The translations under genes and the position numbers were made by a program. From assembly GCA_032871835.1 (NCBI GenBank), contig CM065299.1:82155652-82219651 (forward strand): a stretch of DNA of 64,000 nucleotides, in the 5' to 3' direction. The stretch is from Dipteronia dyeriana (taxonomy: Eukaryota; Streptophyta; Magnoliopsida; Sapindales; Sapindaceae). This document shows, one piece after another, positions 48,421-59,011 of the stretch; the first letter of the stretch is position 1, and each line of letters begins with the position of its first letter. The notes below the pieces were generated by a model. The model worked only from the letters and a program-made list of their open reading frames with translations, searched no databases and was not told the origin of the DNA.

Positions 48421-49888
48421 TGATTGGCTCATTTCTTTGACAACCACATTTTGGGATCAATATGTAAGGGTAGTTTAGGTCATCATTGCTCAAGTCCTCT
48501 TCCAAGCATCAAAGGTAAAATCACTTGCTTAACTTCATTGAAGAGATTTAGTGCACACACTCACACTCATGCATTTTCTTTTAATTATCTTGCTTGCATG
48601 CTTATTTGCCATTTTGTGTGCCTTGTGTGTCTTATTTTGGTTTGAGTGTTGAATGTATGTTTGTGCCTTAAAAAGAGGATTTTCCTCTATACCGCGGTAT
48701 AGACCGCTCTCTGTGCAGTGTCTTCACCGCGACCTGCACAACAGTGTTTACCAGAGGATGCACGTAGTGTCTACTGCGGTCTGTGCTTGTTGCATACGTG
48801 GCGGTCTCCCAAGCAGAGTTTCATAGAAGATGCATGCTGTCCAGACCGCGGTCTGTGCACACTGCATGAACAACGACGTTGTCCAGGCGATACACCGCTC
48901 TCTGTGCCACGGTCTGGACACTTACATGGACCGCAGTACAGCCAGCGGTCCTGACGGGTTTTGCTTGCCTTTCGCCCAAAACGACGCAGTTTCACTTTAG
49001 GCTTCATATAAATATACAATTTTCTTCCCAACTCGTTTTTAGAGCTTTCTAACCTATTTTTGAGAGAGAGATAAGGTTCTTTAGAGAGAGAAGCTCCAAG
49101 AAGCCATTTTTACTCAACCATCCTTAAAATTCAAATCATCAAGCATCTTTCAAGCATGGGTTTCTTGTTTGTTCATGACTAGGTATTCTCTACATGTTAT
49201 AAACTTTATGTTTTCATTACTAAGACATGTATACCTAGGGTTTTAGTCTTTATTGCATATTAATTGCATGCTTGTATGTTTAATTGCTTTTATGACATGC
49301 TTGTATATTGATTTTTGGTTGAGATACATTAATTTGTGATAGCTAGCATTTAGAACGATTTTACCCTTCTAGCTAATTCTTCTTGCCTTTGTATTTAGAA
49401 CATTGATATATAGGATTTGTTTTAATTGCCATTATTAATCCTAGATAAGCATGAATGTCTTGACCTAACATTTTTGCATATTGAATATTGTTGCATATTC
49501 ACTTAGGTTGCCATTATCTCTTCATTGTTGATTTAGCTTGTGGCTAAGTGGGTAGTGCACAAGGCTAGTGATCCAAAATCACTATTGAGGCCCGTTGGGT
49601 AGAGTGAAAGGGTTAGTAACTGGAGGGTTAGACGGGAGGTCAACCTAGGTTGTAAACTTTTACTCGATAGTGGATTTTGAGGATCAAGGGTGACGCTCTG
49701 AACAGCCCGTGGTTTTTCCCAGTTGGAGGGTTTCCACATATATATTGCGTGTTGTTATTGTTTTATGTTTGTTGTCTTTTATTTGAACATTTAAGTTGAG
49801 TGGGGTAGAATTGTTAATATTGATTAATTTCTCAAAATTGGTAATCTATCGAATTAAAACCCATTCACCCCCCTCTAGGTTATAGACA
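48421..49888 (+). mobile_element. Copia-type LTR, copy 2 (Sirevirus-like)
   Basis: Outer parts match 20723-22224 (see TGATTGGCTCATTTC, CAGCCCGTGGTTTTTCCCA, ATTCACCCCCCTCTAG). The central GC-rich block (48690-48960) is unrelated in sequence to that of copy 1 but has the same character, full of palindromes (ACCGCGGT, GACCGCGGTC, CAGACCGCGGTCTG). No partner LTR or internal domain, and no clear target duplication. Confidence 0.6.
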
Positions 49889-50149
49889 CATACTTTCTAG
49901 GGAATTTCACTTTCTTTAGATCATTTACATTTCATTCATATATCACAAGCCCAGAGAAAAACATAATTTTTTCTCCCAAAATTGCTTCAAAGCTGGCCAT
50001 TGTCAATACCTGGAACGGGATGCTTGCAATGCTATGTAATCTGGCATTGCAAGCACCTACCAATTACTGAAACGTTCGAAATACATTAGCAAATCTAATA
50101 TACTTAAACCTAGCAGATACAAGCATTGAGTCTTAATGAACAAGAAAGT

Positions 50150-50275
50150 ATTTAAACCTTTTCTTAAGAGCAAAATTCAATCCTAAAATCAAAGCTCTAT
50201 ACTCAGCAACATTATTTGTTGCAATTCCCACTCCTTTACGAAGTCACCAGACCCACCAAAGCTCAAGATTAGAGA
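50150..50275 (-). pseudogene. RNase H-like gene fragment captured in the Pack-MULE
   Basis: The minus strand encodes LRKGVGIATNNVAEYRALIL followed by GLNFALKK, the conserved helix region of plant cellular RNase H-like proteins (typically REGVG-(I/V)-(A/Q)-TNNVAEY). A TGA lies just upstream (W-stop-LRKG), and no downstream exon is clear. It is the third host-gene fragment in the element and has the same orientation as the other two. It is far from any retrotransposon RT domain, so an LTR-element RNase H is unlikely. Confidence 0.65.
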
Positions 50276-50814
50276 AACTATATTTAACAGCAAGCAAAAC
50301 AGCCTAGAAGCTTAACATATTACAACATAAATGTTTAGAGTAAGGAATGAAATTGTCACTTTATAGATCAAACAATAGTTAAACTCGAACCTCACTGTCA
50401 ACCCACACTTTTGGTTTAAGGGTACGAAAACTACTACGGTTGTCAATAATTCCACACAAGTTTAATTTACAGTTAAGGTGATGCTTTTAAAACTTGTGCA
50501 TTAAACATTTAAAACTTGTTGTGCATTAAGATCCAAGTATTTAACAAGGTAAATATACTATGAACATCACATTCAACGACATAAATTGTAGTTGGAAGTT
50601 CTGCATTGTAATTATCTAAGTGTAAACTGCTATACATATTTACCAATGTAAATTACAACCATACACACAAAACGAACATACAACACCTATAACTGTAATG
50701 CTGTACCAAGATTTTCAGAGCTTGTATCAATCATTCTCTATATGAAAAATTAACAAATGACCCTTTTATTCACTATGCAGTTTGCACAATGCCAACTAGT
50801 AGGAGATTTTATTT
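50276..50814. other. Non-coding interval in the Pack-MULE
   Basis: AT-rich, no recognisable exon. Probably captured intron or filler DNA. Confidence 0.45.
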
Positions 50815-51027
50815 TTAACTGCTGATGCTTCTTCCATTGTTTAATGACCCAGCTGTAGCAGAATTTGCACTGCCGAATGACCCAGCAATTCCTAGAAGTT
50901 CTGTAACATCAAGCCCATGAGTGAAGATAGGTTTCACAGTCATCTGGAAGTAGGGTAGCTCAACAAAGCATACTCTCAAACCACCAAGGAAAGACCATTG
51001 ACGAGGGAGCTTCACTCCAATAAAAAC
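50815..51027 (-). pseudogene. Extended-synaptotagmin/SMP-domain gene fragment
   Basis: A CTTTTTAG acceptor precedes 51027. The exon reads VFIGVKLPRQWSFLGGLRVC, then FVELPYFQMTVKPIFTHGLD and VTELLGIAG. This is the end of the SMP lipid-transfer domain in plant NTMC2/synaptotagmin-like membrane-tethering proteins, where PP-YFQMTVKPIFTHGLDVTE-PGIAGWLDK is expected. After GIAG, where an exon boundary is normal, the frame runs into unrelated sequence (SFGSANSATAGSLNNGR) and stops. A TM region, the N-terminal SMP part and C2 domains are all missing. In the Pack-MULE it lies directly downstream of the primase exon at 51182-51263 and could be spliced to it, giving a chimeric transcript. Confidence 0.8.
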
Positions 51028-51181
51028 CTAAAAGATAAAAACAAGGACATAGCTTAAGCTCAAAATGATGCTAATTACATTGTTGCAATTCACTTCCAAT
51101 GATGATATCAATAGGACAAGTTATACCTTACAAGATTTTAAACCAAAATAGGAATATGCAATAAAATAGGATAAGTTATAC

Positions 51182-51263
51182 CTTGCAAGATTTTAGCAGA
51201 GGCTGCAAGAATGATGATCTGAAAAACCTGACTGATTTCCCAAGTGAGGTTTTGTCCCATTCT
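51182..51263 (-). pseudogene. DNA primase small subunit, 3'-proximal exon fragment
   Basis: Encodes EWDKTSLGKSVRFFRSSFLQ then PLLKSCK and ends at a GT donor. This is the near-C-terminal block of plant primase small subunit. Family members have few residues after it; here the following exon belongs to a different gene. A ~56-bp local duplication (AAGTTATACCTT(A/G)CAAGATTTTA at 51118 and 51174) repeats the exon end and donor. Confidence 0.85.
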
Positions 51264-51902
51264 GCTATCAAAAGCAACATTTGTATCAATGTTACAGGAA
51301 AAAAAAGAATGTCATCCGGATTTCGTGATTGTTTGGAGCATTTTATCAAACCCAAAACTGAATACAATGGTATTTGATGAGTCTTAACAGCTAGTTGAAA
51401 ATAGTGGAAGCGAGTATGATGTTATAGTTTTGTGTTAACATACCGTCATCAACATTTGTTCCAAAACCTTATGTGTTGAGTTCTTATAGAAGATGTAAAT
51501 TCAGTAAATCAGATAAGATTTCATTCAGTAAAAGCAAAGATATTACTAGAATACCAATGTGATATAGTCAATACTGCATAAAGATACTACCTAATCATCA
51601 TCCTATTTCTCCTTGGAGGTGTTGGAACATATAGGTACATGTGCTAGGAGATTTAAAACAAAAAAGAAACTAGCATATTCTAGGTATGTAAAAGAAGCAT
51701 ATTTGGACATTTACATAATCAAATTACTATAATATTTTAAATGCATGTTGCTAGATTGGAAACTTGAGACATTTTAGATTTTGTATGATTAATGGCATTT
51801 GTGATTGTTTTATAAACAAGCACGATTTCCAGTTCAATCACACCAAATGAACAAGCAATCATGTAAATGAATGAGAATATAATAAATAGTATACATGCTT
51901 AC

Positions 51903-51970
51903 CTCAGAAAGTACTGCACTAGGATCAAATTTCTCATAGTTTTCTGGGTCAATAGGAATACAAACACGAC
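51903..51970 (-). pseudogene. DNA primase small subunit exon fragment
   Basis: Encodes GRVCIPIDPENYEKFDPSAV, matching the conserved (K/G)RVCVPIDP...FDP block of eukaryotic primase small subunit, with AG and GT junctions intact. The expected downstream T-L-S-LLEE continuation is degraded. Confidence 0.85.
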
Positions 51971-53444
51971 CTAGGAAAAACAAAAATAAGTTAATGCAAC
52001 AATACAGATTGAATATTTAAGGTTTCAAAAGATACATACAACCTCTAACACACAATTTTATTACCAACTAACACTAATTTCTATAAGCTTGAACTTTGGG
52101 TGTTCAAAACGAAATTTAATCCTTTGTAATTTCAAGCACTACATTTAACTATGAATCAGATCAAAATTCTCGCATCCATGGCCATTCATATTTGATACTA
52201 ACAATATTTTTTTTTGGCTACTTACTTGTTTTGGGATGTACACAGAATGTTGCCTTCAGTAAATGGTTCATGTGTTTTGAAACCTAACAAATACAGATTA
52301 GGTCCATGTGAAGAGTTAGCATATAAATTTAGTGCAAGAGTTTATAATTTATATACACTGACAATTGAGAATAAATGTAGAGGGAAGAAGATAAGAGGAA
52401 GGCCAAGGGAGGGGAGTTTCACAAACTCCATATCAAGCCTAGGATAGGTAAAAGAAAACACAATTTCTTTAACACATATGCGCAACCCTTGTGCCTATAG
52501 TGAATGAGGTAAAACAAAATCAAGTTAAGTGAGAAAGTACAATAACAAAGAAAAAAAACCCGTTTTATAAACTATAAAAGGGCTTCTACCCCATATATCC
52601 ATGGATGAATGCATGACCTCCTAACTATCAGGATGTGAAAGTAAAGTGGAATCATGATAATTGTGTCTCCTGAATAGATATCATGAAGGATCTCAAAGAT
52701 ATTTATGATCATATTTTTCATTAACTCAAACCTAATGTAACATAGCCGGAACATGTATTTGCTCTAGTTAAATATTAGCTTTCTTCTATTATAAGTGCAA
52801 GACATACTCAACACAAGAGTCCAATCACCAACAGAAAACTCATTTAATATGAAAGACATTTGCGTCACACATGACAATTCATACTTTTTGTTTTCCTGAT
52901 TGCAGCATATGTTTCAGGTGCCCCCACCAATGAACATTGATGTCTTCTTTTGAATTGGAGGATCGTCCCTGCCATTTCTCTCGAAACTCAGAAGTAACTG
53001 CTGTTATAATAACATCAATTATACAACGTCAAATATTGTATGAAATGATAGACCTTTGCATACAAGAGGAAAAGAAGGAGAAGGTAACATTCAAGGTATA
53101 CATTCATCAGGAATCATGCTTAGGATCTTTTCATATCTCTCCTTAGTTGAAAGTATATTTTGACTTGAAAGTAAGTTTCTCTCAAAAATGCGTTGAGAAC
53201 TTCAGTATATGATCTCATGCAGAGATAGACTTGATCAGTAGATGAAATTTTTTGGTAAAAGAACAGAAAACCAATAACATGCATCAACACTTACTCAAGG
53301 AAAGGATGAAGAGGACCCATCAAAGAAACCTTTTTATTGCTATTTTCATTTCCCTGAACACATTACAAAATCAACATCCTTTAAACTTGGTGCAAAGAAC
53401 GATCTTCCAAAATGTCATTGTATCTAAGAAGAGTAGAATAACAC
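51971..53444. other. Captured primase intron and degraded exon space
   Basis: Between two recognisable primase exons. Several exons expected here (the central part of the primase) are not recognisable, so they are deleted or decayed. No independent gene is seen. Confidence 0.45.
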
Positions 53445-53493
53445 CTTTACACGAAAGTAGTCAGCAATAGCTCCTATTTGTTCATTGGTCAAC
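53445..53493 (-). pseudogene. DNA primase small subunit exon fragment
   Basis: Encodes LTNEQIGAIADYFRVK with intact GCAG acceptor and GT donor. Joins in frame to the preceding exon (53682-53592) as ...KARRLTNEQ, as in plant primases. Confidence 0.88.
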
Positions 53494-53591
53494 CTGCCGA
53501 GTGATGGCAGTACGAATTAAACCTCTTTGTATGTTACATGTATAACAAAGTAAAAGAAAACATAACAAAACATAACTTCTTTCCGTATTAC

Positions 53592-53682
53592 CTTCTTGCT
53601 TTTCCATCACAAACCCAACAACGAACACCACGTCGGCCATTATACACCCAAAGAATGTGATTGAAACCAAAATCATTTGCAG
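53592..53682 (-). pseudogene. DNA primase small subunit exon fragment (catalytic region)
   Basis: Encodes [20 protein letters not shown] followed by VCDGKARR, the conserved SGRRG(V/A)HCWV(C/S)D motif of the archaeo-eukaryotic primase fold. The usual H is R here (GVRCW), and the acceptor reads CTGCAA instead of AG. No earlier exons with the catalytic Asp pair are present, so the copy is 5'-truncated and dead as a primase. Confidence 0.88.
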
Positions 53683-54419
53683 TATAAATTTAATGAAGGG
53701 TGTGAAATAACAGGTACAAACTACAATATACTAAACCAATGTGTATATGCTTATAATGTAATAGATATGTTAATGCTTGTGAGCATTGTGCATCTAGATC
53801 ATAATTGGACATAAAGTTCTAAAAGAAACAGTTTCAAATCTATTTTAGTCATTCAATATGACTGCATATATAACATAAATATAACTTCAATCAACATAAA
53901 TATAACTATGAACCTACAATGAACAAGAAAACATGGCAATAAATGAAGCATACACACAGTAATATATGTGTACCAAGAAGACCTCCATTAACTATAAATT
54001 CTAAAATCATTTTCTATTCATAAAATGATTAGTACATGAATCAATTACCTGCATTCCCCATGATCAATACATGAATCATACCAGAAAATCAACAACAGCA
54101 ATACCACAATCTAAATACTCTAATTCTATGAATAAAAATATCGACAAACCTACCCCATTACCAAATAATGTTCTAAATAATCAATTCACACAAACAACAA
54201 ATCAACCTCACTTTTTACAATGCATTATCAATTTCAGCTAAAATGGAAACAAATAAATAAATACGGGACCAAAAATTGAGCAATAAAACCAACACCACAA
54301 CACATTTTCAACCACTCGGAAGGTGTAGATTCGATTTTAAACCAAAGAAAAAATTCATGAAAATTAGATTATAACCAAAAAATTAAGAAATCAGAATCTG
54401 GAAATAAATTACTAGTTCA
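53683..54419. other. Non-coding interval in the Pack-MULE
   Basis: AT-rich, no exon recognised; probably captured intron sequence. Confidence 0.4.
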
Positions 54420-54960
54420 GAACTCACAAGAATGAAACTGATGGTGGTGGCATTGCAGTTGGCCACAGCGGAGGTGCCCATACGGCCGAGGTGGTGACAA
54501 AATGGAAGTGATGGTCCTGGCGTGACAACTGGAACTCAAAACTGACAATGCAATGGAAGTTACAGTGCCGACTGACAATGGAAGTCACGTTGCAAACTGA
54601 CAATGGAAGTCACAGTGCCGATCTGCAAGCTAGGTGGTGATCTGTCGACGACGGTGATGAAAGTGATGGTCCTGCTGTGAAAACTGAAAATCATAACCGA
54701 GAATGGAAGACATGGTAGAGATCTAGAATCGAGCTGGCGATTTGTCGGCGACGGTGATCTCCAATCTAGGTGGCGATCCGTCGAAGGTGGGGATCAGTCG
54801 GTGTCGCTGGTCGAACCATATTTGGAAGTCCAAGATCGAGAAAGAGGTGAGAAGAAGAAAAGCGTGAGAAGAAGAAAAACTTGAGAATTTCTCAGATACG
54901 AAGAAAATGGAGTCAACGTGGAATGCATATTCAGAATTCACTTGGAACCGGTGTAACACG
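54420..54960 (-). promoter_or_regulatory. GC-rich right subterminal region of the Pack-MULE
   Basis: Markedly more GC-rich than its surroundings, with three copies of 'ctgacaatggaagtcac/tacagtgccg' (about 54540-54625) and repeated GGTGGCGAT/GTCGGCGACGGTGAT words. It lies between the right end and the minus-strand gene fragments, where an element promoter driving them would be expected. No TATA box was identified; the promoter role is inference. Confidence 0.4.
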
Positions 54961-55086
54961 TTTTTTTCAAATTTATTTTTTTTTTTTAAAAAAATTAATG
55001 CTCATCGTTGGATTAAATTGTTGACTCATCCTACAGACCAACTATATCACTATTCATGGCTGTATCATACAGCCAATTTTAATGGT

Positions 55087-55115
55087 ACTGCATAGCAGCC
55101 GAACCCATTTGTAAC
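55087..55115 (-). repeat. Right terminal repeat and target duplication of the large MULE
   Basis: The element ends ACTGCATAGCAGCCGAACCC (55087-55106), followed by ATTTGTAAC (55107-55115), identical to the left flank. Inside is a 9-bp-arm palindrome, TGGCTGTAT-C-ATACAGCCA (55057-55075), next to CACTATTCATG (55048-55058), mirroring the left end. Confidence 0.9.
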
Positions 55116-55394
55116 ACCTCTATTCAGGCACAAGGCACACGACACGTGCTAAATCGAAACTAGTATGAAATTCGATTGGTAGAAATCCTATTTCTAGATC
55201 CATACACCTGTGACTCTGTGACCAGTCACATGTACCACATTGATCAACAATAAAGAGTATCTAAAAAACTCTTAAAATACAAACTTAACATAAGCTTCAA
55301 AATAAATAAAAAAACAAAAATACAAACTTGAAACTTTACATAAACAATTCTAATTTTATGAAGTTAGTTATTATTTGAAAACTCTTAATTTGGA

Positions 55395-55722
55395 TTGTGA
55401 TAAGGGATTATGATTGTTATGAAAATACAGTATGAGTGAATGTTCATCCAATATTACAATGTAACTTATGATCATTCACCTTCCCCAATTTATTCTCAAA
55501 TTTATGGTACCATTTATTCTCAAGTTTATGGCACCATTGATTCTCATGTTTATTGCTAATGTCTTTTCATCTTTGTAACTACTATATTGTGAGCCTATAA
55601 AAGGGAGGGCTCACCAAGTTGTAATCACCATTGAGAAGGAAATAAAATATCATATTTTTATGTTATCTATCTCTTCATTTCTTCTTGTGTTCTTGTGTTA
55701 TTACTATTGAGTTCATTTCACG
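55395..55722 (+). mobile_element. Probable 5' LTR of a copia element
   Basis: Ends just before a primer-binding-site-like GTTATCAGCACGA (55724), with the gag ATG at 55970, so an LTR is expected immediately upstream. The putative start TGTGATAAGGGATTATG near 55395 gives about 330 bp. It contains a polyadenylation-like AATAAA (55643) and TATAAAAGGG (55596). The left boundary is a guess. Confidence 0.5.
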
Positions 55723-55969
55723 TTATCAGCACGAAGTAGCTCCGATCGGGTAAATATTCTTCTTTATTTATTCCTTTTTCATAAGGTATGAAAAGTATAT
55801 ATGTTGTAATTTGTTATTGACTGACAATAACACTATTCATCATTTTTACAATTATAAAATATTATGGAATTAACAAGTATATTCCTACCCTTACATATTT
55901 TGTTATAAATTCGACATATTTGTGTTTATGAATTTCTAATAATCATTTTTGTGATATAGCTAGCAGAAT

Positions 55970-56606
55970 ATGTCGAACATCACAAAACTTGAATTTGCTG
56001 CTCTTGATATTTTTGGTGACAACTATTTGTCATGGATTCTTGATGTTGAAATTCATCTTGATGCTAAGAATCTGGGAGAAACAATTAAAGAAAAAAAATG
56101 AAGCATCTTCACAAGACCGTGCTAGAGCAATGATTTCCTTTAGCACCATCTCCACGAAGGATTGAAATATGAGTATCTTACTGTTAAAGATCCATTTGGG
56201 CTTTGGAAAAATTTAAAAGAGAGATTTAATCACTAGAAAATGGTGATACTTCCAAATGCTCGTTATGCCTAGATGCACTTACGATTGTAAGATTTCAAAT
56301 CGGTCTGTGAGTATAATTATTCATTATTTAAGATTGTTTCTCAATTGAAATTATGTAGAGAGACAATAACAGAATAAGAAATATTAGAAAAAATATTTTC
56401 TATTTTTTCATGCGTCAAATTTTCTCCTGTAACAGCAATATCGAGAGCGTAGATTTACCAAATATTCTGAGTTAATTTCTTGTCTTCTTGTGGTTGAGCA
56501 AAATAATGAGATTTTGATGAAAAATCATCAATCTCGCCCAACTAGAACTGTAGCATTCCCATAAGTGAATGCTAATTCGTCAAATAACCGTGACGTTTAT
56601 CGTGGG
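55970..56606 (+). pseudogene. Copia gag, N-terminal part
   Basis: MSNITKLEFAALDIFGDNYL, then SWILDVEIHLDAKNLGETIKE and YLTVKDPFGLWKNLKERF, the UBN2-type gag of a plant copia lineage. Multiple stops and frameshifts follow (the first TGA near 56099), so the ORF is dead. The frame leads to NNRDVYRG at 56606, where the Ty3/gypsy element is inserted. The reading resumes at 63536. Confidence 0.85.
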
Positions 56607-57764
56607 TGTCTAGCACAGTGAGTCAAAACTCCACAAAGATCAGAGGGGATAAACCACTCTCTGATAAATATGGGTAAGAGTACTCACTGTGCTAGACAAT
56701 ATATGTCTGTCTACAGTGAGTCAAAAACTCCACAAAGATCAGAGGGGAGAAACCACTCTCTGATAAATATGGGTAAGAGTACTCACTGTGCTAGACAATA
56801 TCTGTCTGACTGCAGTGAGTCAAAAACTCCACAAAGATCAGAGGGGAGAAAGCAAAAAAATAATAAACTTACCATAATTGGATCATATTTTCTATACCAT
56901 CAGTATCACCTTTGGCCCCAGCTATATAAAATTAGCCAGACATAATTTAACTGGAAAATAACTATTTTATTTAAACTGAGAATTTGAGAACAAAAGAGAG
57001 AGAATTTCACAAATCTAATATCATATTTGGATTCAGAATGTGTAAATTAGGAGGGGAGAGGTCCCTTATTTATACAAAATACAGATGAAAATTGATCATC
57101 AGATGAATTTAGAATGGAGCGTCCAGATTGCGCCATGTCATCAGTGAACAGTGACAGAGAACAGTAAACGCATCCATGAAAGTGAATAGTAAATAGTGCA
57201 CCGGCTTCTAGAATATTATTCTTTGCAGCACATGTACGGTGCACTCACAATTTAGGCCAATAGAAATATGTCACTTCATCGGTCAATAATCTTCTAGAAA
57301 GTCAACTATGAGCAGTGCACCGACTTCTAGAATGTGATTCTCTGCAGCCGCGTGTACGGTGCACTCGTAGTTTGGGCCAATAGGAATGTGCCATATCATC
57401 AGGAACAATGAAAGTCAACTGTGAACAGTGAAAGTCAACTGTGAACAGTGAAAGTCAACTGTGAACAGTGAAAGTCAAACTGTGAACAGTGAATGTCTAA
57501 ATTACAAAAATGCCCTTCATGGCCTTCCTAAGGTTTTTGACGTTCTAAACTTGAAAACAATGTTTGTTTTGCCATATGAATTCTCTATAATTATGAATTG
57601 ACCGAATAACCTCTGAAATACAAAGAAAAATACATTGATTACTACACAACACATTTATTTAAGCGAGCAAACGAAATTATGTCTAAATTGGGGAATTAAT
57701 CATATTGGAAGTGTAAAATGATGATATTATCCCTTAGTAAACATACACTTTTCAGTGTTAATCA
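56607..57764 (-). repeat. 3' LTR (element sense)
   Basis: In element sense it starts TGATTAACACTGAAAAGTG at 57764, right after a GGGGGTG polypurine end. It matches the other LTR closely over 57500-57764 and 56640-57160. The distal roughly 270 bp of the other LTR is missing here, so the outer end is truncated, and an extra ~250-bp block (57165-57420) is present. It contains about two and a half copies of a ~100-bp unit (ctctctgataaatatgggtaag) and four 20-bp units 'gtgaacagtgaaagtcaact' (57417-57490). Confidence 0.85.
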
Positions 57765-58384
57765 CACCCCCAACCAGCTTGTTGCTAGTCCCTAGCAACT
57801 AAAGCGAAAATAGTAAAAACTCAAATTCAAATCTCTAAACTACCAAATAGACAAACTCTCTCATACCTCTTTTCTCACCTATTGACAACCAGTCATCAAT
57901 TGAGTTATCAATCAAACTTTCTTGTGCTCAATAAATATAAACACAGTAACTATGAGATTCAATTGAAATCAAGCAACATTTTCATTCCGAAATCTCATCA
58001 GGGCTTCTTCCTTAGGCAGTAGTTTTTTTTTTTTGGTTTTCTTAAATATAACAAAATTGGAAACAAACATTCCATTTTTAATCCATGTAGCGAGCTTTAG
58101 GCCAATGACTCCCAAACCAGTTGGCTTTAGGGCATTAAGTGTTAAAACACTCTTACGGGCTTAATTACTCGATTGCAGATGTTTTTTTTAATAGTACAAT
58201 TCCCTTAAGCTTTCTCTTTAACCCGTGTAACGAGCTTTGGGTCAATGACTCCCAAACCAGTTGGTCTTAGGGCATTAGGTGTTGAAGCACACCTTAAACT
58301 TAATTGCTCGAGTTAAAGAGGCTACAAAACTGCACTTTATTCTTATCCAGACTCCACCATTTTACGCGAACACTCTATGCTTAC
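57765..58384 (-). other. 3' untranslated part of the Ty3/gypsy element
   Basis: Contains the polypurine tract next to the LTR and a ~130-bp tandem duplication: 'gactcccaaaccagttgg' with 'gggcatta(a/g)gtgtt' near 58105 and again near 58245. No coding sequence. Confidence 0.7.
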
Positions 58385-59003
58385 TAGGCATGGGCGTTGA
58401 TTGGACCGGTTCAGTTTTTCATAGAACCGATAAAATCCGGTTGTTAAAAAAGTGAACCGATCCAATCAAATTGAAATTTACCAACTGATAAAAAACCAAC
58501 CGAATTGGACCGGTTTTTTGGTTTTGGGTCTGATGGGCTAAAATTCTAAATTTTATTTATTACATATTTAGTTCATTTTTTTGAACTTATTATGCCAAAT
58601 TTATTTACATCACAATAAAAACATAATAAAAAAACTACAAAATCCAATATAAAACAGTAAACACATTTCAAAATATATGTCAGCCAAATTTTTTGTTGAT
58701 AGCGAATACAATAGTCAGTACCAAATAAAGTCAAATTACATTTTAAAATCCAATAAAATATACCTAATAATTGAAGAGTGAAGAGTGGAAGTTAATATTA
58801 GTTTTTTTTTAATTTATAGTCGGGTACCGGTTCGGTTATCCAGTTTTTGGAACTAAACCGGACAAAAACTGATCCAACCAGTTTTTTTAAAATTAGAACC
58901 GAACCGAACCGAACTGATCATCCAATCAAAACCGGTAAAAAACCAATTGGACCTGTTTGATCCACTGGTTCAGTTCGGTTCATTGGTTTTTTGCCCACCT
59001 CTA
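58385..59003. mobile_element. Non-autonomous hAT-like element C
   Basis: The element is 619 bp. Left end TAGGCATGGGCG; right end, reverse-complemented, TAGAGGTGGGCA; perfect 8-bp duplication ATGCTTAC (58377-58384 and 59004-59011). Subterminal CCGGTTC/GAACCGAAC repeats as in element A. Nested inside the Ty3/gypsy element, so it is the youngest insertion in this stack. Confidence 0.88.
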
Positions 59004-59011
59004 ATGCTTAC

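Larger units (their letters stand above)
45034..55106. mobile_element. Pack-MULE: 10.07-kb Mutator-like element with captured gene fragments
   Basis: The ends are inverted relatives: 16/20 terminal bases, each followed by a short perfect palindrome and then CATGAATAGTG. They are bounded by an exact 9-bp duplication, ATTTGTAAC, the hallmark size for Mutator. No transposase is seen inside. Contents left to right: a 1.5-kb GTAACC minisatellite, a solo LTR (47158-48028), a copia-type LTR (48421-49888), then minus-strand fragments of RNase H-like, synaptotagmin-like and DNA primase genes, with remnants of their introns, and a GC-rich right subterminal region. Without the two LTRs the element would be about 7.7 kb. 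Fragments of unrelated host genes between Mutator ends define Pack-MULEs. Confidence 0.88.

Noticed and set aside
20723..49888. The two Sirevirus-like LTRs as a pair bounding one giant element
   Set aside because: They contain several ordinary host genes between them and their cores differ; they are separate insertions.
50150..50275. RNase H-like fragment as part of an LTR element's RT-RNase H
   Set aside because: The sequence is of the cellular type (TNNVAEYRALI) and no RT or integrase is nearby.
53252..53470. Plus-strand frame resembling a primase stretch (MHQHLLKE)
   Set aside because: It is on the strand opposite to the primase exons and the likeness is limited to a few residues.
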